NCBI RefSeq assembly: GCF_000265295.1
Contig: NC_018002.1
Location: 2,232,001-2,296,000 of the forward strand
Reading direction: 5' to 3'
Origin: Sulfurospirillum barnesii SES-3
Lineage (GTDB): Bacteria; Campylobacterota; Campylobacteria; Campylobacterales; Sulfurospirillaceae
DNA: 64,000 bases
Both the position numbers and the translations under genes were made by a program. The notes beneath the pieces were generated by a model, which was not told the DNA's origin, did no database searches, and saw only the letters and a program-made list of their open reading frames with translations. Shown piece after piece: positions 38,835 to 46,651 of this stretch (position 1 is its first letter; each line of letters starts with the position of its first letter).

Positions 38835-38992
38835 GAAGAAACACTGAGCATAAAATATTACGATGATGTTAATCTTTCTTAAAACACTTATATTTGACGA
38901 GGCAAACGGTAAAATAAGCCCTTTTATCTGAAATCCTTTGTTACAACATAAAGGAGTGAGTGCATTTCGCAAAAAAGCCTAAAAACTTTTCC

Positions 38993-39021
38993 TTGACAAA
39001 ATGTAAGATTTTAGCTAGAAT
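38993..39021 (+). promoter_or_regulatory. Sigma70-type promoter of the tRNA cluster
   Basis: TTGACA at 38993-38998 and TAGAAT at 39016-39021, exactly 17 bp apart, about 40 bp before tRNA-Pro. The strong -35 is notable because housekeeping promoters in this group often lack one. Confidence 0.8.
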
Positions 39022-39059
39022 TTCAGCCTTAAAAAGACCATCTTAGGTTTTTTTAATGT

Positions 39060-39137
39060 CGGGGCGTAGCGCAGTCTGGTCAGCGCACCTGGTTTGGGAC
39101 CAGGGGGTCGAAGGTTCGAATCCTTTCGCCCCGACCA
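39060..39137 (+). tRNA. tRNA-Pro (TGG)
   Basis: Acceptor CGGGGCG / CGCCCCG, anticodon loop TTTGGGA (anticodon TGG), T-loop GTTCGAAT and an encoded CCA. First of five tRNAs in one direction. Confidence 0.95.
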
Positions 39138-39165
39138 TGTTTAAAATTTTTTATGTCATTATGAT

Positions 39166-39243
39166 GGTGGGTGTAGCTCAGTCGGTTAGAGCATCAGGTT
39201 GTGGTTCTGAGGGTCGTGGGTTCGATCCCCATCACTCACCCCA
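39166..39243 (+). tRNA. tRNA-His (GTG)
   Basis: Acceptor GTGGGTG / CACTCAC, anticodon loop TTGTGGT (GTG), encoded CCA. Base 39166 is G and the discriminator is C, giving the G-1:C73 pair expected of tRNA-His. Confidence 0.95.
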
Positions 39244-39266
39244 TTCGATTTAGAAGATGCAGTTGT

Positions 39267-39343
39267 GCGCTCGTAGCTCAATTGGATAGAGCAACGGACT
39301 TCGGATCCGTAGGTTGTAGGTTCGACTCCTTTCGAGCGCACCA
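39267..39343 (+). tRNA. tRNA-Arg (TCG)
   Basis: Acceptor GCGCTCG / CGAGCGC, anticodon loop CTTCGGA (TCG), encoded CCA. Confidence 0.93.
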
Positions 39344-39363
39344 CCCAAAAAATCCGAGCAGAT

Positions 39364-39440
<77 letters not shown>

Positions 39441-39487
39441 CCTTTTAAGACGAAGCTCAAGCTTCGCAAAATTTACTACTGTTGTGT

Positions 39488-39572
39488 GCGGATATGGTGA
39501 AATTGGTAGACACGCCAGACTTAGGATCTGGTGCCGAGAGGCATGGGAGTTCGAGTCTCTTTATCCGCACCA
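39488..39572 (+). tRNA. tRNA-Leu (TAG), integration target
   Basis: Class II tRNA: acceptor GCGGATA / TATCCGC, anticodon loop CTTAGGA (TAG), long variable arm, encoded CCA. Its sequence from the anticodon stem to the 3' end is duplicated at 56537-56619 at the other end of a 17-kb element. Confidence 0.95.
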
Positions 39573-39599
39573 TCCCTATTTTAGGGACTTTCAAACAAA
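39517..39599. repeat. attL: 83-bp direct repeat (3' tRNA-Leu and downstream)
   Basis: Identical to 56537-56619, from the anticodon stem of tRNA-Leu through 27 bp past the CCA. Flanks differ immediately outside. Typical attachment site of a tyrosine-integrase element that restores the tRNA. Confidence 0.92.
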
Positions 39600-39809
39600 T
39601 TTACTCTCACTTTAAGAATACTTCAAAAACATTTTTTTACTACATTTTAACTACAGCTATTCAATGTTAATTTTCTCTTTTTAAAACACTTCTTCTTTAT
39701 AAACACTTACTCCATACAAATTTAAGTCAACTATTCTTATAATTTTATCAAGATTTAAAAAAGGACTTATAATGATAGAAATGATTAAATTTATCATAAG
39801 TGACAAAAT

Positions 39810-40511
39810 ATGAAAAATTATTTTAAACTATTTCCACAATTAGGGATTAATTCAGATTATTCTAAAAAAATATTGAGAAGATTCAAATATGCTTTAATTT
39901 ATAGAAATGTTATAAATATAATATTTCTTATTCCTTGGGTAATTTTATTGTTCGAAGTTATGACTAAAGGGATAAAAGATGATGGTGGAGCATTTTTTAT
40001 TTTAGGATTAGCTACTATGTTTGTATATCTCCCTTTAATAACTTTGTATTTCTTAATAAGAAATCGTTATGAAGGTCACTTAGAACAAATATATTTTGAT
40101 GAATTTTTATCAAAAAAATTAAAAATATTTTATCATATTGAAGAATTATCCGATTTTACTTACGAGATTATTAAAGATATTACAAAATCAGCAAATTTAA
40201 CAAATAACAATATGCAAGCATTAATATTTGCTTGTCAAGAAGCTTATGCGTTAGGAGCAGAAGGAGTATTTGTAGTAGGTAATCAACAGTCGGCCATTAC
40301 ATCTGGTAAGACAGATAAAAGAGGGAAAGGGAGCGTACAAACAACAGTTCTTGGCACAACATCTGTTAGGGCTCTAAAAAATATAAAAGAAAAACCAAAA
40401 AATAGTATTTCTCCTGATACTAAAGATTTGGAGTATTGGTTTGGGTTGTTGGAGAAGGGTGCGATTACGCAAGAAGAGTATGAGAAGAAAAAAATGGAAT
40501 TATTGAACTAG
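39810..40511 (+). CDS. Two-TM membrane protein with C-terminal SHOCT domain
   Basis: 233-aa element cargo. Two membrane helices near 32-50 and 66-86; a middle part with ALGAEGVFVVGNQQSAITSGK, a small-residue pattern seen in some YbjQ-like domains; and an end DLEYWFGLLEKGAITQEEYEKKK (in parts) that is a clear SHOCT motif, usually an oligomerisation tail. The function is unknown. It is the first gene inside attL and very AT-rich. A few bases before ATG are AT-rich without a good ribosome site. Confidence 0.65.
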   Translation: MKNYFKLFPQLGINSDYSKKILRRFKYALIYRNVINIIFLIPWVILLFEVMTKGIKDDGGAFFILGLATMFVYLPLITLYFLIRNRYEGHLEQIYFDEFLSKKLKIFYHIEELSDFTYEIIKDITKSANLTNNNMQALIFACQEAYALGAEGVFVVGNQQSAITSGKTDKRGKGSVQTTVLGTTSVRALKNIKEKPKNSISPDTKDLEYWFGLLEKGAITQEEYEKKKMELLN

Positions 40512-40599
40512 GGGCATTTGCCACTAGTCAAAGTCATCATTGCTTATTAAACATAAATTGTGTAAAATTAACTAGCAAAATCAATAAAGGGGGTTGACT

Positions 40600-40770
40600 A
40601 TGGGATATGTTGTCCGTAATGGGAAAGTTCAGCAAGCTCGAAGAGTGAGTGGTCTAACGCCTGGGCAGAAAAAAGAACTTTTTCAACAAACGCCTAAACA
40701 GCAAGAAGTTATAACAAGACTTTTAGCAAAAAGAGAGTGCACTACTGCTAAACAATCTAAAAGTGCTTAG
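40600..40770 (+). CDS. Small basic protein (56 aa) paired with the GNAT-like gene
   Basis: Not previously listed. ATG 40600 has AAAGGGGG just before it; 56 codons end at TAG 40770, 6 bp before the next gene. The protein is basic and Gln-rich (GKVQQARRVSGLTPGQKKEL). No known domain is recognised. Size, charge and tight linkage recall a small antitoxin or DNA-binding partner (inference only). Confidence 0.55.
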   Translation: MGYVVRNGKVQQARRVSGLTPGQKKELFQQTPKQQEVITRLLAKRECTTAKQSKSA

Positions 40771-40776
40771 GATTAA

Positions 40777-41292
40777 ATGCTTTCACGCTTTTTAATAGAG
40801 CCTATCAAACAAAGCAAGCTGGAGAGTTTTTTTAAAGATCAATACTCTCCAGTTTTTGATCTTCCAAATACAGAAGAAATCTTCAAAAATACATTTGAAT
40901 TGGCTTTTGATAATGAAGATGCAAAAGCAACTACTGTTATTCATGCTTGTTATGATCAAGTAAAAGAAAAATATTGTGCGTTCATAAACATTGGTACAAC
41001 TACACAAATTGATGATATAGCTAGTCTTGCTATTGAATATATTTTCATAGAATCAGATTATCGAACAATACAATTTCACGAATTAGGAAATATGAAACTT
41101 TCTGAATACCTTTTGTTGGATTATACAATTGGAACCATTGGGTTTAGTGTTAAAGAACAAATTGGTATTCACGTAATTGGACTTGTTCCAGTCAATGAAA
41201 AAGTTCGCGAGATATATGAAAATATGGGCTTTATTTCTTTACCAAAATCTGGTTCACATGAAAATGAAGACTGGATGATTTTCAATATTTGA
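40777..41292 (+). CDS. Divergent GNAT-like protein
   Basis: 171 aa. C-terminal VNEKVREIYENMGFISLP (in parts) fits the last GNAT helix and strand, and ASLAIEYIFIESDYRT fits strand 4 before the acetyl-CoA loop, but the R/QxxGxG pyrophosphate loop is not visible (IESDYRTIQFHELGN). It may be a degenerate acetyltransferase or a toxin-like GNAT. It follows the small basic gene by 6 bp. Hypothetical in function. Confidence 0.55.
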   Translation: MLSRFLIEPIKQSKLESFFKDQYSPVFDLPNTEEIFKNTFELAFDNEDAKATTVIHACYDQVKEKYCAFINIGTTTQIDDIASLAIEYIFIESDYRTIQFHELGNMKLSEYLLLDYTIGTIGFSVKEQIGIHVIGLVPVNEKVREIYENMGFISLPKSGSHENEDWMIFNI

Positions 41293-41348
41293 TGAACTTA
41301 ATCAGAAAAATGGAGTTATTGAGCTAGGGGCACGTGCGCCCCTAGCTC

Positions 41349-41603
41349 TTAAGCTTTGCGGACGGTTATTTGCAGCAGTGGCATTCGCAAAATGATTTCA
41401 GCCTTACGAGCTGATGAAGCCTTTTTGTCCAAGAGGAACTTTTTTAAGCTCTCAAGCAACTCTTTTAGCTTTTGCTTTTTGGGTTCTTGAACTTTTTCAT
41501 CGGTATAGATGATGAGCTCTTCAACAAGTTTTACATTTTCCTCAACTATTTTTTTACTTAGCGTTTGCATTTTTTCTCCTGTTATTGGGTTTGATGTTTT
41601 CAT
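41349..41603 (-). CDS. Small helical protein, element transfer operon
   Basis: 84-aa Lys/Glu-rich protein predicted to be mostly helical (NVKLVEELIIYTDEKVQEPKK, in parts). An internal ATG at 41570 has AGGAG at ideal spacing and may be the true start (73 aa). It is the last gene of the transfer-gene run, one base after the stop of the large membrane protein. No family recognised. Confidence 0.5.
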   Translation of the reverse strand: MKTSNPITGEKMQTLSKKIVEENVKLVEELIIYTDEKVQEPKKQKLKELLESLKKFLLDKKASSARKAEIILRMPLLQITVRKA

Positions 41604-41604
41604 T

Positions 41605-43989
41605 TTAGATTTTTCCTCCGAGATTGGCTTCGGATCTTATTGAACTGACCATTTCGTCAAGCACAGCGGCCGATTTCAGTTCTAATCCTTCAAATATGGC
41701 TGTGTGCAATGAGACGATAATTTTATAAATGAGAATAATCGAAAATAGACTGATAGCGACTTCCATGAGACCGTTAAGAAAATATATCTTGATCGTATCT
41801 ATGAATGCTCCTGACATTTGAAAAAGAGCCGAAAAACTCCACTCTTTTGATACTCCTGCGGCATTATTTTGAAGCATACCTTTAATGATACCCTTACTAA
41901 ACACAGCGCCAATACTGTTAAGTAGGCTATTTGCTGTGATGGCAACCCATACGCTAAGCACGAATACAGGTATCTCCAGCATAATCAAAAACACCCTCAA
42001 GGTGAACTTGCCCATGTGTTCCCCGTTGTTTTGTGCAATGATGATGGGAAAAAGAATTAAACTCGCAAAATTAAAAATAAATATCTTTATTAATATTGTT
42101 ATGAACCGCATCAGCCCAATGATAATAATCCCAGCTATTGGTAGAATTTTGAGCAAAGTAACAGTTATAGTATATGCAACTGAGAATGCTGCTGTATTCG
42201 TTGCAACAGAAGCGACAATATTTCCCCCGAACCAACCGAGAGCTTTACCCCATGCGGTATCTTTTGCACCTTGAGAGAGGTCTCTTATCGTGCTAGAGGT
42301 GGAATTATAGATATTTCCTGCTCCTGGTACCAACATATAGGGAATACTGCTGATTAGAGAATTTAACAGGCTACTTGTCTCGTCCGTGACGCCGCTTCTC
42401 TCTTGCAAGGTTTTTGTTATGTAAAGATTTTGTTCTAGTTCCGTTTGGAGTTGAATTACTGGCAGCCCTAAAATGGACAAATATCCCCATGTTCTTTGTA
42501 GCTCATATTGAAACGTTATGAGCGTTTTTAAAATAGAAATCTTTTGGTCTGCTTGTGGATCTATCTCTATCGCTGCGTTGTACGATGTGGTAAAATCTTT
42601 ATTTTGTTTCGTATATATCGCCAAGAGATGATCGTTTCTATTACAAAATGAAAAAGACAATTGAGGATAATTGCCATCTGCAACATTCCCTAAGACAAGT
42701 CCATTTGGAGACTTATCATAATAATTAATACCAGCGGATGGAGAATAAATAGATACCGCAAGCGCATATTTTTCACTGCTTGGATAAATGCTATTTGGAG
42801 TTCCAAAAGCCTTACTAAGGTATTCAGTATCATAAGTATTTGCACAAGCTGTTTTGAGCTTTGTATGATAATCTATCAATTGTTTGGTTTGTGCCATTCC
42901 AGCAGCAGCTGCGATGATTTGTTGAGATGTACCAATCCCTGATTTGTTCAAAAGTGTATCAAGTGTATTGTCTGTAATCTTTTTGGCGATATCATCTGCC
43001 AATTCCGAAAAGAGATAATATCCAGCCATTGACATCCGCTGAAAGTTACTCACTGCAGTAGAAAATTCTTCCTCTTGATTGCCATATCCTGGGGGATTAT
43101 GTGAACTTGAGTTAATGGGAGCAAAGGCTAAAAAGCCGATTAAACTGATTACACCGAAACTTTTGAACGAGACGGTGCGGTCATGCTTATTAAGTTTAGC
43201 TATACCCATTCTGGCTGCCGTGTAGAGACCAACAAAAATGAATATTAACCATATGTACGCCAACATTGAGGAGCTTAAAGAGGCATATGTCTTGAATATA
43301 TTCACAACTTCGCCCTGGATAATATAGCCGTTATCGCTCACACCTGTATCACTGGTATAAACAGAGGTGTAATCTCCCTGCAATTGCAATTTACCTGTAC
43401 TTTCTGTGGCTACAGAATTTATGACTTCCCCATCAGCCAGCACGCCCGCCGTGAGTAGTTGGGTAATACTAAGATAGTTTCCCTGCGCTTGTGTGATAGA
43501 GTTTGAGATGGTATTTTTGGTATCGATAAGACTTTTGACCATAGTATCTTTACGCGCAATTATTGCCGCGTTTTGCTGTTGGGCAAGGTCTGGATTTAAT
43601 TTGAAGTTTTCTTTTATTTTTGGGTAAAAGACTGTAAACACTCCCTCTGGCTCGTAAAGACTTGAAAGCTCACTTGATTTTTTAGCATACATACATGTAA
43701 CCGTGCCGCTTACTGCATCGATATTATAGAGTGTAGCGGTGTGCCCTACTGCCATAAATGATTGACAATCCACTGCGTTGGTGTTCTCAACTGTGGTAGT
43801 AAACTCTGGTTTCACGATTTGATTTTCAATCAATTTAGAGGGCTGAACTATCTCAAAATTATCGTTACGGTATTTGTCTTGATTTTGTGCCTCGAAATCT
43901 TTTCTTATCTGCTCTGGTGTCATAGATTGAGGCTCTGCATGTAAAACGCCATAAAGCGTGAGAACTAAGATTATGATTGACTTGAACAT
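41605..43989 (-). CDS. Large polytopic transfer-type membrane protein (DotA/TraY- or VirB6/TrbL-like)
   Basis: 794 aa with a Sec signal (FKSIIILVLTLYGVLHA), a long periplasmic region, helices near 245-265 and 278-295, another periplasmic stretch with paired Cys (SFCNRNDH; KTACANTYD), and a C-terminal cluster of about five helices (near 605-625, 635-660, 670-695, 750-770). The signal plus periplasmic loop plus C-terminal helix bundle recalls DotA/TraY and VirB6-type channel proteins of type IV secretion. Sequence identity to a named family is not apparent, so the call rests on topology and context. It overlaps the upstream gene by 19 bp. Confidence 0.6.
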   Translation of the reverse strand: MFKSIIILVLTLYGVLHAEPQSMTPEQIRKDFEAQNQDKYRNDNFEIVQPSKLIENQIVKPEFTTTVENTNAVDCQSFMAVGHTATLYNIDAVSGTVTCMYAKKSSELSSLYEPEGVFTVFYPKIKENFKLNPDLAQQQNAAIIARKDTMVKSLIDTKNTISNSITQAQGNYLSITQLLTAGVLADGEVINSVATESTGKLQLQGDYTSVYTSDTGVSDNGYIIQGEVVNIFKTYASLSSSMLAYIWLIFIFVGLYTAARMGIAKLNKHDRTVSFKSFGVISLIGFLAFAPINSSSHNPPGYGNQEEEFSTAVSNFQRMSMAGYYLFSELADDIAKKITDNTLDTLLNKSGIGTSQQIIAAAAGMAQTKQLIDYHTKLKTACANTYDTEYLSKAFGTPNSIYPSSEKYALAVSIYSPSAGINYYDKSPNGLVLGNVADGNYPQLSFSFCNRNDHLLAIYTKQNKDFTTSYNAAIEIDPQADQKISILKTLITFQYELQRTWGYLSILGLPVIQLQTELEQNLYITKTLQERSGVTDETSSLLNSLISSIPYMLVPGAGNIYNSTSSTIRDLSQGAKDTAWGKALGWFGGNIVASVATNTAAFSVAYTITVTLLKILPIAGIIIIGLMRFITILIKIFIFNFASLILFPIIIAQNNGEHMGKFTLRVFLIMLEIPVFVLSVWVAITANSLLNSIGAVFSKGIIKGMLQNNAAGVSKEWSFSALFQMSGAFIDTIKIYFLNGLMEVAISLFSIILIYKIIVSLHTAIFEGLELKSAAVLDEMVSSIRSEANLGGKI

Positions 43990-44567
43990 TGTTTAGCCTT
44001 TCGTTTATTGATGAAATACTCCATTGTGCCTAGCATGAGGATATAGGCGACTGTGAAGTATTTGAGAAGAGTTTGGAATTGGTTAATAAACTCGTTTATA
44101 TGCGCTTGCGTTGGTGCTTGCACGGTCTCAAAAAAGGCTACCATTGAGGCTATTTGCAAGAACTGCTGGATAAAAATATAAATGAATAAGTAAAGGATAA
44201 TTCTTACCCAAAACTTCATATTGCGTAGTCGCCACCACTGCGCTTTTGTAGCCTTTATAAATTGTTTTTGCTCTCGTTTTTCTTTTAAAATTTCTGGTAC
44301 GTTGAGGCTAAAAATGGATTCATAGAAGACAATAAAAGAAACTCCGATTGTTGGGATTAGCGCGATTGCTAGGCTTACATCTTTTGTTAACTCTGTAAGA
44401 GATAAGCCAAACTTTGAGATAAAAAATGTACCTCCAATTAAGAGTGCGTAAAATAAAACCCTTAGCGTTACATGTAAGGGTTTTAACAGAAGATAAATAG
44501 CTTGGTTGCTGTCGATTGTCGTGAGCCACTTGATGGCGATTTTTTGCGTGATGGTTAAATTTTTCAT
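43971..44567 (-). CDS. Four-helix membrane protein, transfer operon
   Basis: 198 aa with hydrophobic helices near 30-52, 60-82, 118-142 and 165-183, separated by a basic cytosolic loop (KEKREQKQFIKATKAQWWRLR). Unknown family. Overlaps neighbours on both sides (ATGA upstream, 19 bp downstream), so it belongs to the transfer operon. Contains the only full TTACATGTAA copy of the element (44468). Confidence 0.6.
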   Translation of the reverse strand: MKNLTITQKIAIKWLTTIDSNQAIYLLLKPLHVTLRVLFYALLIGGTFFISKFGLSLTELTKDVSLAIALIPTIGVSFIVFYESIFSLNVPEILKEKREQKQFIKATKAQWWRLRNMKFWVRIILYLFIYIFIQQFLQIASMVAFFETVQAPTQAHINEFINQFQTLLKYFTVAYILMLGTMEYFINKRKAKQCSSQS

Positions 44568-44947
44568 TTTTTAAATCCTAAAAAGTTTAAAACGGCATAG
44601 CCAAAGCCCTCTGTTTTCCGTGTTGGTGGGTTGAAAAGAGCCTCACGTTGTGCTCTTAAGTCTTTATATTCGCTGTTGTTGAACGTGTGAATAAGCTTTG
44701 ATCTTATTTTTCCTGTGGCTTTAAAAACTTCATAATTATCTCTGTCTTCATCGTCAGAATCTCTTTCTATCTGCGTAAGCCGCTTGTTGATATGATAGAG
44801 TTCAGCTTTCTGATCCATAGTTAAGGCTGCGTATTTGAGGGGTTTTTGATGCTCATGGTAATCAACTTGTACTGCAATAAAGCCTACAGAAAGTATAAGT
44901 AAGGTAGCGACTGCGATTGATTGTTTTGAGGGTTTTTGGAATTTCAT
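44564..44947 (-). CDS. Single-TM transfer-operon protein
   Basis: 127 aa from ATG 44947 (GGAGATTTACA upstream): N-terminal membrane anchor (IAVATLLILSVGFIAVQV) and a helical, charged periplasmic part. A longer version from ATG 44980 overlaps the coupling-protein stop by 4 bp and would run through a G8/C8 tract (44966-44973); slippage there would switch only the longer form. Function unknown. Confidence 0.6.
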   Translation of the reverse strand: MKFQKPSKQSIAVATLLILSVGFIAVQVDYHEHQKPLKYAALTMDQKAELYHINKRLTQIERDSDDEDRDNYEVFKATGKIRSKLIHTFNNSEYKDLRAQREALFNPPTRKTEGFGYAVLNFLGFKK

Positions 44948-44976
44948 TGTAAATCTCCTATTGTTGGGGGGGGCAC

Positions 44977-46650
44977 TCATAAATCAGTATCTGTGTTCAG
45001 AAATTTTTTAGTGAGTTTTTGTGTGATATTTTGTTTGTCTCTTTTTATTTGATAGGACTCATACCGTGCGGCAAGATAATCTTCAAAAGCCTTGAGATTA
45101 ACATACGGGATAAAAGGTTTGTTTTTGTATGTTTTTTCTATCTCTAAATCTTCTTTTTCTTTTGATAACTTTTTCTTTTTGATCGTCCTTACCTTGGCTA
45201 TTCTTTCCGCTTCATCTGGTGGAATTGGAATATAACCACGATATAGGTCGTCTCCAATACTTGCGATATACTCAAATTTCTCACCTAATTCTAAAAAATC
45301 ATCTTCTTTTACGACATTGATTTCTTTTTGGTCGGTAGCAAATGATGTAGTCTTGGCTTTGATCCCTTGGGTTGAGACGCTATCTTTGCCACATATATAA
45401 GTGACTTTGCCGATTGACTCTTGGAGTAGCGTTTTTGTATCTCGACCATCCGTTCTAAAAAAGAGCTTTTGAGTGACTGTTTTATCGAGGATTTTATTAT
45501 ATTTTTCTTCCTCTTCTTTACCTTGCAAACCACCTAGAAAGGCGCCACCTTTGCTACGTAAAAGCTCTGTCTGATCTTTTAATGTGTCAACATCATCGCC
45601 TAAAACTCTCAAATAAGAAGAAAGTTCATCTAGTAGATAGAGATAGAGCTTATTATCTGTATCTGGTCTTGACAAATGTACCATTGTGTACATGCTGATA
45701 AAAGCAGCTGATAGCCCTTGCATGTTTGCTTGTAGCTTACGAGGATATGAAACAAAGAGTTTAGCGGCATGATTTTTATCCAAAAACTCATCAATAGTAA
45801 AAGTCTCTGCATCGTCCTGTATTCGATAGTTCATCAGTAAAAATGGAGTCATAATCTGCTTAAGTGTTGCTATTACATCCTTTTCACTCTTTTGACCATC
45901 ATTTAAAGCATTTTCAACCAAAGTCTCTAATTTAACCACAAAGAAATTCCACTTATCTTTTGCACAAGTAAAATTTTGAGCGTTGGCGAGAAGTGCTAGA
46001 TTTTGAATATGCTCACTTGCACCTGTTGTAAAAAAACCTGAATCGCTATTTTTCCCTGCTGTTGCTGAGAGCATAAGTTGAAAAAAGTGTGCTTGAATGG
46101 CGGTATCTTCGTCCAAAATATTATGAACAGTAGCCCTATCATCATAGAAATTGTAAATAATATCCCTGATAGGATTGTATGTTTTAGCTATAAATTCAAG
46201 CTTCGTGCCGTCATGCACCAGTGCATTATCGTATGCAGTGATATTATCAAGGAAATTTAAAAAACAGATTGACTTACCTGACTTCATACCTCCAAAAATC
46301 ATAGTTGAAGTTATGAGGTTTTCACGGGTTAAATAAATAGATGTTTTTTCTTTCTTCCGTCGCCACCACCACGGTGGCTTACAGTTTTTTAGAACACTCG
46401 GTGAAAAACGAAAATTACCAATAAAGAAGTCTTTTTTGCTCTTCTGACGGTATTTAGCTAAATCCCTTGTGCTTGTCCATTTTTTACCATCTATCACATC
46501 AAGAGGGTTTAAAGATGAAGTATCCACAAACTTATTGCATTTAAAGCCCATTTTTTCCTTTGTAAAAATGTTGCCATAGAGCAAAATAAATAAAACCAAC
46601 AAGAACCCAAAATACCAACTGAACATAAAATCTATGATTGTATCTATCAT
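44977..46650 (-). CDS. Type IV coupling protein (VirD4/TraD family)
   Basis: Membrane-anchored ATPase that brings the relaxase-DNA complex to the transfer channel. 557 aa; N-terminal hydrophobic segment (SWYFGFLLVLFILLYGNIF, residues 11-29); Walker A FGGMKSGKS near 116; Walker B LYLYLLDELSSYLR near 335; then SKGGAFLGGLQ as in TraD/TraG hexamers. Partner of the adjacent MobF relaxase. It starts 1 bp after the relaxase stop. Confidence 0.88.
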   Translation of the reverse strand: MIDTIIDFMFSWYFGFLLVLFILLYGNIFTKEKMGFKCNKFVDTSSLNPLDVIDGKKWTSTRDLAKYRQKSKKDFFIGNFRFSPSVLKNCKPPWWWRRKKEKTSIYLTRENLITSTMIFGGMKSGKSICFLNFLDNITAYDNALVHDGTKLEFIAKTYNPIRDIIYNFYDDRATVHNILDEDTAIQAHFFQLMLSATAGKNSDSGFFTTGASEHIQNLALLANAQNFTCAKDKWNFFVVKLETLVENALNDGQKSEKDVIATLKQIMTPFLLMNYRIQDDAETFTIDEFLDKNHAAKLFVSYPRKLQANMQGLSAAFISMYTMVHLSRPDTDNKLYLYLLDELSSYLRVLGDDVDTLKDQTELLRSKGGAFLGGLQGKEEEEKYNKILDKTVTQKLFFRTDGRDTKTLLQESIGKVTYICGKDSVSTQGIKAKTTSFATDQKEINVVKEDDFLELGEKFEYIASIGDDLYRGYIPIPPDEAERIAKVRTIKKKKLSKEKEDLEIEKTYKNKPFIPYVNLKAFEDYLAARYESYQIKRDKQNITQKLTKKFLNTDTDL

Positions 46651-46651
46651 C

